Shown piece after piece: positions 9,649 to 17,706 of a stretch of DNA of 51,215 nucleotides. The DNA is taken from the IMG/VR virus record IMGVR_UViG_3300035128_000044, positions 1 through 51,215 of that record; one strand, written 5' to 3'. A program made the position numbers and the translations under genes. Each line of letters opens with the position of its first letter. The first letter of the stretch is position 1. The notes beneath the pieces were generated by a model. The model searched no databases. It saw nothing but the letters and a program-made list of their open reading frames with translations, and was not told the origin of the DNA. The DNA comes from a virus.

Positions 9649-9682
9649 GATGTCCCCAACCTACGGGACATCTTCTATTCTT
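9649..9682 (+). terminator. Rho-independent terminator after the beta-helix gene
   Basis: GATGTCCC (9649-9656) and GGGACATC (9665-9672) form a perfect 8-bp stem with an 8-base loop, followed by TTCTATTCTTTTT. Confidence 0.8.
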
Positions 9683-9699
9683 TTTAAGGATATTAAAAG

Positions 9700-10716
9700 A
9701 TGAATTATAAAGACAAACCAATTGATGGCTCCCCAACCAACCATACCAATGCTGGCTCAGCAGCTTTTACTCATTTGGAAGATTCCCCAGGCCCTAATAT
9801 GAGTTATTATATTGACGGGTTTGTTCTTACAGGAGGAGCAACTGCGGATGGTTTTTCTCTTATAAGAAGGTCTTCAATCAAGTTTGATGCAACGGGTGAA
9901 AAAATAGAAGTGGCGGATAACGCGGCTTTAGAACCTGTAACAGGAGATTTTGCAATTGAGTTTGGGATAAAAGCTGAATCAACGGCTGTTAGTATAAGTA
10001 AAATTATCCACAAAGACGATGGATCGGATGACGGTTATATTGTTGAAATAGACTCCGCAGGTAAATTAAAAGTCACTGTTGGAGACGGCACTGATACTGC
10101 TACTGTCACTACTATAAATCCTATCAATGATAATACGTGGCATCATGTAATAGTGAATATTGATGCTGGTTCTGAAACTGGATTAAAGATATACGTTGAT
10201 GGCAAATTGGCCGTCTCAGCCGGAGCCGATTTATCCGATGTTGACAGTATAACAGGTGGTGCAACTGTACTAACTATTGGAACTGGGGTTAATAGTAAGG
10301 TTTTCTACCTGAGTACCGTTGGTCTTTATAAAGGTCAAATATTATCTGCTTCCGAGATTGAAACTCGTAGTGCTTGTGGTGCTGGAAGTAAATTCAAAGG
10401 AAATGAGACTGGAATATCAGCCGCATGGAATCTTGACGAAGGAACTGGGACTACCGTATATGATTTGGTTGGTTCTAATGATGGAACTATCACTAATGCA
10501 ACTTGGAATGATGGGGAAGGTCTTCCTGTTGATGAACATACTCTAAAGAAAACAATAAAATACAATACTGGTGTTTTAACAACCAGTGGTGTAATAGGAA
10601 ATACAGTTGCTAAATTTCCTCATCCGATAAAGGTAGGTAGAAATAACCCTATCAGAATTGATGAGACGGATGGAGCTTTTGGTCTCCAATTATTTTGGTT
10701 CATAGATAAAGGTTAA
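9700..10716 (+). CDS. LamG / concanavalin A-like lectin-fold virion protein
   Basis: 338 residues. The central part (about 60-225) has the hallmark laminin-G pattern: a [10 protein letters not shown] strand, [10 protein letters not shown], and a C-terminal [12 protein letters not shown] segment. Then follows a short [18 protein letters not shown] motif that normally begins another LamG unit. These jelly-roll domains bind glycans or act as structural spacers in phage fibres and decorations. It probably forms a surface structure with the beta-helix and fibre proteins. Enzymatic activity is not expected. Confidence 0.72.
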   Translation: MNYKDKPIDGSPTNHTNAGSAAFTHLEDSPGPNMSYYIDGFVLTGGATADGFSLIRRSSIKFDATGEKIEVADNAALEPVTGDFAIEFGIKAESTAVSISKIIHKDDGSDDGYIVEIDSAGKLKVTVGDGTDTATVTTINPINDNTWHHVIVNIDAGSETGLKIYVDGKLAVSAGADLSDVDSITGGATVLTIGTGVNSKVFYLSTVGLYKGQILSASEIETRSACGAGSKFKGNETGISAAWNLDEGTGTTVYDLVGSNDGTITNATWNDGEGLPVDEHTLKKTIKYNTGVLTTSGVIGNTVAKFPHPIKVGRNNPIRIDETDGAFGLQLFWFIDKG

Positions 10717-10721
10717 GAGCT

Positions 10722-10904
10722 ATGAGTATAAAACGAACATTGTATGAACTTGCTATGGGCAAGAGAGCTTACCTTAAAAAAGGTAAAAAGAAAAAAGTTA
10801 AAACCGTAAGAACTAAAGCCGTAGAAAGCAGTGCCAAAAAGAATTATGGGGTTGATTTAACCGCAGAACTCGCGGCACTGAGAAAGAGAGGACAGGGAAA
10901 ATGA
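10722..10904 (+). CDS. Small basic protein, unknown function
   Basis: 60 residues, very rich in Lys/Arg (KKGKKKKVK near residue 19), starting 5 bases after the LamG stop. The stop overlaps the next ATG (ATGA). It may be a minor virion or nucleic-acid-binding protein; no family is recognised. Confidence 0.6.
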   Translation: MSIKRTLYELAMGKRAYLKKGKKKKVKTVRTKAVESSAKKNYGVDLTAELAALRKRGQGK

Positions 10905-11125
10905 CACGACCCAAAGCCAACCCAAACAAAGCGGAAAAGAATCCAACTGTACCGGAACCTAATAAGGAACTTCCTCAAGTACCTGTTATACAAGTAAATG
11001 AGGCTGGTAGGAGACTAATAAATAAGCTGTGTGACATAGCTCTCAAGGTTGAAGGGGTTAAAAATTTGCAGGGCGTTAATTTAACCCTATCGTGTACGAA
11101 ACTAATTCCTTCGGAGAAACCATAA
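10901..11125 (+). CDS. Small hypothetical protein
   Basis: 74 residues with a Pro/Asn/Lys-rich N-terminal third and a helical C-terminal part. It overlaps the previous gene (ATGA) and the next one (TAATG), so it is embedded in a tightly coupled run of small genes. Function unknown. Confidence 0.6.
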   Translation: MTRPKANPNKAEKNPTVPEPNKELPQVPVIQVNEAGRRLINKLCDIALKVEGVKNLQGVNLTLSCTKLIPSEKP

Positions 11126-11505
11126 TGTTAGGAATGACAAGCATTTATAAACGTTCTGAGCACACATTTATAGGTGGGGAACTTGGAGAGTATATTAAAA
11201 ATCTTGCGGAGGAATCGAAAAGACCCTTATTTTTACTTCGTTATAATAAATTGGGTGTCTTTTGTATTTGTGAATGGATGTCCCCCAACAAAGATGTTTT
11301 TGTTGATGTTATGAATTTAGATAAGTCCCTTGGGAACTTTACAAGAGCTATGGCTGAGGAATTAAGGCATAGGCTATTTGCTCCTGTGTCATGTGCTGAA
11401 ACAAGTAAAGCCATAGCCTCCGCAGAGAGTGATTACTACCATATGAGGCAGGATGAAAATTCAGAAGAATGGGACCGTCAAGCAAGAGTTTTAAGTGGAG
11501 AATAA
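11125..11505 (+). CDS. Hypothetical protein of the virion operon
   Basis: 126 residues from the ATG at 11125, which overlaps the previous TAA and has GGAG upstream. An in-frame start at 11092 would lie inside the preceding gene. Mixed alpha/beta with a helical, acidic C terminus; two copies of the TGCGGAGG word lie in the gene, one in each orientation. No family recognised. Confidence 0.6.
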   Translation: MLGMTSIYKRSEHTFIGGELGEYIKNLAEESKRPLFLLRYNKLGVFCICEWMSPNKDVFVDVMNLDKSLGNFTRAMAEELRHRLFAPVSCAETSKAIASAESDYYHMRQDENSEEWDRQARVLSGE

Positions 11506-11507
11506 TC

Positions 11508-12278
11508 ATGTTGCAATGTAAATCATGGCGAGTTGCCGGGATTATGATATTCATATTAGGTATATCAATAATCTGGATGTCTATTGGGTGTGGGAATAAA
11601 GGTTTAGAAGAGAGTATTCCATCTGTTATTAACAATGTTGTACACATAAAAAATGTGACAGGCCATTGTCAAGGCAGTGGAGTTCTAATAGCTCCAGACT
11701 TGATTCTAACAGCGAGACATGTTGTGGAGGACAGTGATGAATTTATCATTACAACTAATGACGGTAAAAAATATAATTCCAATAGTGCTATATCCAGTAA
11801 AAAATATGACTTAGGTTTCATAAAATTAAATATTATGGTAACTTGTACAACAAGAGTTGGTGACATTAATGATTGCAGATTGGGGCAAACAGTTTTTGCT
11901 ATAGGCAGCCCTTATGGGGAAGAAAATTTCAATAGCGTTACTGCTGGCATTGTTTCTTCTTTAGCGAGAAACTTAGAAGAATTTGGTTTATCTGAAAGTT
12001 ATGGTTGGAGTTGTACGTTTCAGACTGATACTGCGGGTCATCCTGGTAATTCTGGTTGTCCTGTATATTCTTTAGACGGAAAAGTGCGTGGTATTTTAGT
12101 TGGAGGACAATCTAATGCCATAATTTATTGTGTCCCAGCTTGCTTAATTGCTAACGATTGTCAAGTTATTCAATTAATGTTTCTTATGGATGAGTATAAA
12201 AAAGAGACAGAGATTATTGATGAAGTTTATTACTATCAATATAGCGGTTATGGGAAAAATAATGCAAAGGTTAAATAG
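11508..12278 (+). CDS. Trypsin-fold serine protease with lipoprotein-like signal
   Basis: 256 residues from the ATG at 11508 (GTGGAG upstream). A basic N terminus and a hydrophobic segment (about 10-26) precede Cys28 in SIGC, a weak lipobox, so export and lipidation or anchoring are likely. The rest is a trypsin-like domain with the complete triad: His71 (TARHVV), Asp101 (YDLGF) and Ser182 (GHPGNSGCPV). The overall pattern is nearest the HtrA/Do-type S1 proteases, without a visible PDZ domain. A secreted protease among virion genes is unusual. It might process a virion protein, act in the host envelope during lysis, or alter the infected cell. Confidence 0.82.
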   Translation: MLQCKSWRVAGIMIFILGISIIWMSIGCGNKGLEESIPSVINNVVHIKNVTGHCQGSGVLIAPDLILTARHVVEDSDEFIITTNDGKKYNSNSAISSKKYDLGFIKLNIMVTCTTRVGDINDCRLGQTVFAIGSPYGEENFNSVTAGIVSSLARNLEEFGLSESYGWSCTFQTDTAGHPGNSGCPVYSLDGKVRGILVGGQSNAIIYCVPACLIANDCQVIQLMFLMDEYKKETEIIDEVYYYQYSGYGKNNAKVK

Positions 12279-12280
12279 TT

Positions 12281-12430
12281 ATGCCTTTAGGTCGTGACAT
12301 AGGAAAAAGTATAGCAGAATTAATTGCTGATAATAGGAAGAAAGGTAAGGCTCGTGGGGCTAACGGTAAGCCAAGAAAGAAAAGTCAGATTTTAGCTATT
12401 GCAATAAACGCTGCAAGAAAGAAGAAGTAA
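12281..12430 (+). CDS. Small basic protein resembling the DUF6496 family
   Basis: 49 residues, ATG at 12281. The sequence runs from an N-terminal IAELIADN helix to a Lys/Gly/Arg-rich middle and a C-terminal ILAIAINAARKKK. The pattern of a basic GKPRKK patch followed by an AIA-type helix resembles the small DUF6496 proteins seen in many phages, function unknown. It lies 2 bases before the next gene and 2 bases after the protease. Confidence 0.65.
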   Translation: MPLGRDIGKSIAELIADNRKKGKARGANGKPRKKSQILAIAINAARKKK

Positions 12431-12432
12431 TA

Positions 12433-12615
12433 ATGGCTCTTTCAATAAATGACAAAAAATGGATTAACACTAAATTTAAGGAGTTATCCGAGTTAGTGAC
12501 TAAGAACAGAATAGATATTGCTGTTCTTAAAGTTAAGGCTGGTGTGTGGGGCATTATTGGGGGTGCAATTCCTGTTCTAATAACTATAGCTATGTATTTT
12601 ATATTTAAGGGATAA
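12433..12615 (+). CDS. XhlA-like small membrane protein, candidate holin component
   Basis: 60 residues: an amphipathic, coiled-coil-like N-terminal half (KFKELSELVTKNRIDIAVLK), then one transmembrane segment (WGIIGGAIPVLITIAMYFIF, 39-58). This order, including the glycine-rich GIIGGAIP entry, matches the hemolysin XhlA / holin-like group in phages. It would sit in the inner membrane. It is the only holin candidate I see, and no endolysin lies beside it. Confidence 0.62.
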   Translation: MALSINDKKWINTKFKELSELVTKNRIDIAVLKVKAGVWGIIGGAIPVLITIAMYFIFKG

Positions 12616-12616
12616 A

Positions 12617-14182
12617 ATGATTACTGTGCCCTCATATTTAGGCGATTACCAGGCCAATTCGATAGTATATTTATTCTTTAATTCCTTCGGAAGTACAGAT
12701 GAATCTATTACTTTAACTGGGCTTGCCACCACAGATATTGAAGTTTATAAAAATAGTTCCATGACCCAAAGAAGTTCAGATTCGGGCTACACTTTAATCG
12801 ACACAGATGGTATTGATATAGATGGAGCTACTGGTTGTCATGGTATAGCCATAGATTTAAGTGATAACTCGGATTCTGGCTTCTATGCTGCCGGAAATGA
12901 TTATATGGTTATGGTTAATTCCGTAACAGTAAATGGGCAAACTGTTCGCTTCTGTGCGGGAGTTTTCTCAATTCAAAATAGATATAATTTAGCAGGAGTA
13001 GGAGATTACGCAGTTACACTTACTATCAGAACTACAGCCGGTTCCCCTTTATCCGGGGTCTCCGTGTGGGTTAACACCTCTAACGCAAGAAGTGGTTCAG
13101 TTGCCGGAACAAAAGTTACCGACTCTAATGGACAGGTTACATTCTACCTCGAATACACAACTTACTATGTCTTCTGTCACCTCTCAGGCTATACCTTTGC
13201 CTCCACAAACTTTACTGCTGCATCTGGGTCCGTGTCGTTTACAAAGGACATCGCAACAGCCATAAGCTCTGGTTCTTCATCTTTCTATGATGATAGCTTC
13301 TTAACAAGAGCTATTGACGATGTACGTCTTAATGTTGATGAACCAAAAGTAAGTGCCAAATACAGTGATGCTGAAATAATTAAATTATTAGAAAAATCTT
13401 ATATGTTTGTTCTTAGTGAAAAGAATAGATGTGACCAAACTCCAGCGGTAGTTAAACAAACTATAACAATAGTGGATGGTGTGACACAATATGTTTTACC
13501 ACATGTTATGGGTTCCTTCGAGGGTTTATATGCTGCTGGTCAAAGTGGAACTAAAATATTTTATGACGGCAGAGCACGTCTTAACCCATATGGACGTGGA
13601 GTTTGGTTGGAAGGACATACTCTTAATATTCAATCTACTGAGATGTTTGGCATTAGCAGGACACTTATTGCTGAATGGATTCCTAACGGTGTAGCCCGGC
13701 TTCATAATGGATTGTGCACCCTAAATTCAGATGGAGATGAGGTGACATTAGGAGCTACACCTAACGCTGGGGCTTTAGATACCCATGTTCAGGCTTACGC
13801 TGGAGGCGTAATAAGAATTTTAGGTGTGGATGGAACTAATGTCACTGGAAATATTTTACAGGAAAGAAATATTATTTCATATAACTCAACAACAAGAGTG
13901 GCTACCGTAGATGTGGCTTTTAGTCCTATTCCAGCAACGGATGACGGTTATATTTATTATGAAATAGCCCCAGCAATTCATAAGGGAATGGATATGGTTG
14001 TCTCTCTTTATGCAGCTTATCGAATAATGTCCATAGAAGGAAATAAGAAAAGAGCAGATGGAATCCTCCAAGCATTTAGAAATGAACTTAGAAATGTTCG
14101 TTTAACTGCGTATTATAGTAACATGCCAGAAGCACCGAGAGAAAGATGTGACAACTTCGATAATAGAAGATATAGGAGATAA
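12617..14182 (+). CDS. Head-tail adaptor / neck protein with an Ig-like carboxypeptidase-regulatory domain
   Basis: 521 residues. The N-terminal half is beta-rich and includes a domain near 130-215 (VTLTIRTTAGSPLSGVSVWV, then TDSNGQVTFYL) typical of carboxypeptidase regulatory-like folds, common in phage surface proteins. The C-terminal half (FLTRAIDDVRLNVDEP, then DAEIIKLLEKSYMFVL) is helical and resembles podovirus adaptor proteins that bind the portal ring. The two-part assignment is an inference from pattern and location. It starts right after the holin-like gene. Confidence 0.5.
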   Translation: MITVPSYLGDYQANSIVYLFFNSFGSTDESITLTGLATTDIEVYKNSSMTQRSSDSGYTLIDTDGIDIDGATGCHGIAIDLSDNSDSGFYAAGNDYMVMVNSVTVNGQTVRFCAGVFSIQNRYNLAGVGDYAVTLTIRTTAGSPLSGVSVWVNTSNARSGSVAGTKVTDSNGQVTFYLEYTTYYVFCHLSGYTFASTNFTAASGSVSFTKDIATAISSGSSSFYDDSFLTRAIDDVRLNVDEPKVSAKYSDAEIIKLLEKSYMFVLSEKNRCDQTPAVVKQTITIVDGVTQYVLPHVMGSFEGLYAAGQSGTKIFYDGRARLNPYGRGVWLEGHTLNIQSTEMFGISRTLIAEWIPNGVARLHNGLCTLNSDGDEVTLGATPNAGALDTHVQAYAGGVIRILGVDGTNVTGNILQERNIISYNSTTRVATVDVAFSPIPATDDGYIYYEIAPAIHKGMDMVVSLYAAYRIMSIEGNKKRADGILQAFRNELRNVRLTAYYSNMPEAPRERCDNFDNRRYRR

Positions 14183-14185
14183 CAA

Positions 14186-17100
14186 ATGACTCTTCTGTTC
14201 TCTGAAAGTGGTATGTCCGAAAACGCAGAAGTTTCCAATCCAGCCCTCCAAGGACTTTTTATTCCTGCAATAGATAACCCAGTAGGTTCAGATGGTTTTG
14301 GTATATCTATTCCCTGGGGAGGTGGGGATTCCGCGAGAAATTATTCAGAGTATGGTCCTTCGCAAAGCAACTCTGCGGAGGCTACACAGTTAAGAGACCT
14401 TGCAGACATATCTTTTGGTGGTAATATTTCTTTTGATACAGAGGGTTTAATTGGTCCCCAAGGAGTACAAGGACCTACTGGACCCCAAGGGCCGCAAGGA
14501 ATTCCGGGAGTGGCTTTTTTCCCAACTAATTTTATTACAGATTTTTCCGAAATTCAAAAAGATATTAATTCCGTGTGGGGTTCCGATGGTTCCGCGGATA
14601 CGATGTTATATGCCAGTGAAGTTATAAAAAAATGGAATATTACATGGTTACCTTTCGATATAGACTCTGGCGTTAGTGCTTGGAATGATGTATGTATGGA
14701 TTTGGATGGTTCCTTTATTTCAATAGCTTCCAATGGAAGTATTTTTTTATCGACTGATTCTGGAAGCAATTGGAGTGAAAAAATACCAGAGGTAGATAAT
14801 TTTAGTGCTATAAGCTGTAATACCCTGGGAAGTAAAATAGTTACTATAGGAGATAACAGTAAGTCGGAAGGAAATATATGGACATCAGATGATTATGGAG
14901 AGAACTGGAGTGAAGTTGCTGTCACAGGGGACGACCAACCAACTGGTTCTGATTTATGCTCAGGCACTACAGACCCAACAACATTATCTGATAGCGTATT
15001 TGAAACAAGAAGTATAGCTATAGATACGCCTATTACTTTGACAAGTGGCACTCAGTATGCTATTGTTGTTGGGGGTGTGGGCATAAATGGAACTGTCGGG
15101 GTGTATTGGTTAGCTAATGTGGGTAGTTACCCCAACGGTTCTGTTTATCATTCCCATGATGCGGGAGTAACATGGGACCAAAATGCTACGGGTTTATTAT
15201 ATGATAGCTGGTTTCAAACGTTTGAGGGTGCTGCTTATCGAGACCAATACACTCCTACTGGGTCTAATGGTTGGCAATGTTCTAATCTTAATTGGTTTGC
15301 ACAAACTTTTGTAGCATCCTCAACTTATGAGATTAGTAAAATAAACTTAAAATTAAAACGTAATTCCTCATTATCGGCGGGGACACTCACAGTAGGAATT
15401 CGGGCTGTTGCTCCATCAGGGACAATTAATGATGCTTTTCTTGGGGCAGGGGGTTCATTTGTTACGGTTGCGACCTCTTTTGGAGTAAGTCTTTCAACTG
15501 ATTTTGGAAGTAATTGGTCTTACTCATATCCCGATGGTGGAGCAACTAATTGGGAAAGAATAATTTGTAGTACTGATGGAACTTATATTTATACTTGGGA
15601 TGACAACGATAATATTTATCGAACTGCAAATGGAGGAACTTCTTGGGCTTCTACCACTCCTGCTGGAGGAGATACCTTTAGTCCTAACGATATAGCGATA
15701 AGTTCTACCGGACAATTTGTTATAATAGTTGGAAGTAATTCCACCGATACTTCTAAAAGTGCTTACTTGTCCTCTGATTACGGGGTTACTTGGACAGTGG
15801 TAAACCCAACTTCAAACGTTGTTGTGTGGGATGAGTGTACGATTGATAACTCCGGCAACACAATGACGGTTGTAGATTCTTCCTTAGGTTATTTTTATGC
15901 TTCTTTCGATGGAGGAACGACATGGAAGAGTCAAAATATTCCTGCCACATCCTCGGATAGAAGTTCAATAGCTATAAGTGGGGATGGCTCTCTTGGTGTT
16001 GTCTGTAATACCGATGATAACAACGAAGTATTTTATAATTCCGGCTATTACTCAGAGCTAACTATAACCGATACGCCAATAACCTCCGCAGGTCGCTCCT
16101 TAATGGATGATGATACTGCGGTGGATCAAGTTGTGACACTTGGGTTTACCGAAACTGCGGAGGATATTTCAGACCATATTTTTAGCGATGGCAGCGACCA
16201 CTTATTTATCAATCAAGATGTTACAATATCCTCCTCTCCTACTTTTGTGACGACCGATTTAACGGATATAACGGATAGTAATATTCCGTTTGTTGGGGCC
16301 GGTGGTTTTGAAGATAGTCCTATTACAACAGATGGAGTTGATATAACTGTTAGTGGTAATATAATAGCTGATACTATAGACTTAAATGATATTACAGATG
16401 GAAATGTTCCGTATATGTCCGGTTCTGGATTCGCGGATAGCCCTTTAACTACTGACGGAACCGATCTTGTTTCTACCGGAAATCTTACTATTAGTCATGG
16501 GGATTTTCATAGTGATTTAAGATTAATAGCAACATCCTGTGATTTAACTATTGGTTCTGGAACAGCATCTACAGTAGATGGTTGTGACTATACTGCTAAC
16601 CGAGAAAATAAGGGTGTTGCATTAAGAATGTTCCCAAATGGAACTTCACAATTATCTACCATACAATTATCTAATGACACGGATACCTCCAACTTTAGTG
16701 GCTTAGGAATTAGAGTAGATGAAGATACTGGGTACATAGAGCCTTTAGCCGCAGGTACTCCTGCTACGCCGTTAACAGTTTTAGATATAACAGTTGCCAC
16801 AACCTTCAGTAGTGCATTAACGGCTGATGATGTTGTTACTGTAAACGCAGATTCAAATACACAGGATATTTACCCACTTGCAGAGGATATGTATTCGTTA
16901 GGTAGAGTGGATAAATCATGGAACTCTTGTATTATAATGGACACCACTAACGGGAAACCGTACAGAATAGAAGTTATATCTGGAAGCCTGACGGCAACCA
17001 GTATTCTTGAGGCGGATTTATCTGCTTATTATAAGATGAATGACAATGCCGCTTCTACGGACGTTATTGATGAGACTGGAGTTAATAATGGAACAGCACA

Positions 17101-17680
17101 GCAGAACACAGAGGATATTGATACTACTGGTCTGATAAATGGAGCATTAACATTTAATGGTTCGTCTGATTATATAGACGGCGGAAATGACTCCTCTCTT
17201 GATTGGGGTAGTGGTGATGGAACTATAATGTGCATCTTTAAGCGTAATGGAAATCCCTCTGGCGATGAAGTATTAGTAATAAAAGGTGCAGTAGGTGGTG
17301 GACAGAAAACATATATGATACGATTAAATTCATCTGGTCAAGTTAATTTTTGGATGGATGATAATGTTGAGGCTAAACAAGTTACTACAACTGGGGGTTC
17401 GTACTGCGACAACGAATGGCATGTCATATTTGCTATTCGTGATGGGAACAATATGAGATTGATTGTCGATACGGAGGTAGTTACTCCAACTGATATAACT
17501 TCATTAGGTGATATAGATGATACTGAAAATTTGACATTGGGGGCATATAATTTATCAGGCTCGCAGGGCGATAGTGGTTTCTTTGGGGGAGCAATGGACT
17601 GTATAATGATATGGGCAAGAGCTTTAGATTCAAATGAGTATGGTTGGCTTTATAATTCTGGGAGTGGAAGAGAGATATAA
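14186..17680 (+). CDS. Large tail fibre: collagen-like stalk, BNR/Asp-box repeats and C-terminal LamG
   Basis: 1164 residues. A collagen-like Gly-X-Y run (GPQGVQGPTGPQGPQG, about 91-110) follows a short N-terminal region. Then come at least seven BNR-type repeats of the form SxDxGxxW between about 185 and 580: STDSGSNW, SDDYGENW, SHDAGVTW, STDFGSNW, TANGGTSW, SSDYGVTW, SFDGGTTW. A middle region has two LxDITD-type repeats and a DESP-like beta prism section. The C terminus (about 945-1164) is a LamG domain (YYKMNDNAAS, then ALTFNGSSDYID). This is a receptor-binding fibre with a sialidase-like propeller and lectin domain. Catalytic sialidase residues are not evident. Confidence 0.8.
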   Translation: MTLLFSESGMSENAEVSNPALQGLFIPAIDNPVGSDGFGISIPWGGGDSARNYSEYGPSQSNSAEATQLRDLADISFGGNISFDTEGLIGPQGVQGPTGPQGPQGIPGVAFFPTNFITDFSEIQKDINSVWGSDGSADTMLYASEVIKKWNITWLPFDIDSGVSAWNDVCMDLDGSFISIASNGSIFLSTDSGSNWSEKIPEVDNFSAISCNTLGSKIVTIGDNSKSEGNIWTSDDYGENWSEVAVTGDDQPTGSDLCSGTTDPTTLSDSVFETRSIAIDTPITLTSGTQYAIVVGGVGINGTVGVYWLANVGSYPNGSVYHSHDAGVTWDQNATGLLYDSWFQTFEGAAYRDQYTPTGSNGWQCSNLNWFAQTFVASSTYEISKINLKLKRNSSLSAGTLTVGIRAVAPSGTINDAFLGAGGSFVTVATSFGVSLSTDFGSNWSYSYPDGGATNWERIICSTDGTYIYTWDDNDNIYRTANGGTSWASTTPAGGDTFSPNDIAISSTGQFVIIVGSNSTDTSKSAYLSSDYGVTWTVVNPTSNVVVWDECTIDNSGNTMTVVDSSLGYFYASFDGGTTWKSQNIPATSSDRSSIAISGDGSLGVVCNTDDNNEVFYNSGYYSELTITDTPITSAGRSLMDDDTAVDQVVTLGFTETAEDISDHIFSDGSDHLFINQDVTISSSPTFVTTDLTDITDSNIPFVGAGGFEDSPITTDGVDITVSGNIIADTIDLNDITDGNVPYMSGSGFADSPLTTDGTDLVSTGNLTISHGDFHSDLRLIATSCDLTIGSGTASTVDGCDYTANRENKGVALRMFPNGTSQLSTIQLSNDTDTSNFSGLGIRVDEDTGYIEPLAAGTPATPLTVLDITVATTFSSALTADDVVTVNADSNTQDIYPLAEDMYSLGRVDKSWNSCIIMDTTNGKPYRIEVISGSLTATSILEADLSAYYKMNDNAASTDVIDETGVNNGTAQQNTEDIDTTGLINGALTFNGSSDYIDGGNDSSLDWGSGDGTIMCIFKRNGNPSGDEVLVIKGAVGGGQKTYMIRLNSSGQVNFWMDDNVEAKQVTTTGGSYCDNEWHVIFAIRDGNNMRLIVDTEVVTPTDITSLGDIDDTENLTLGAYNLSGSQGDSGFFGGAMDCIMIWARALDSNEYGWLYNSGSGREI

Positions 17681-17706
17681 TATAGATTTAAGAAGGAATA
17701 TAAAAA

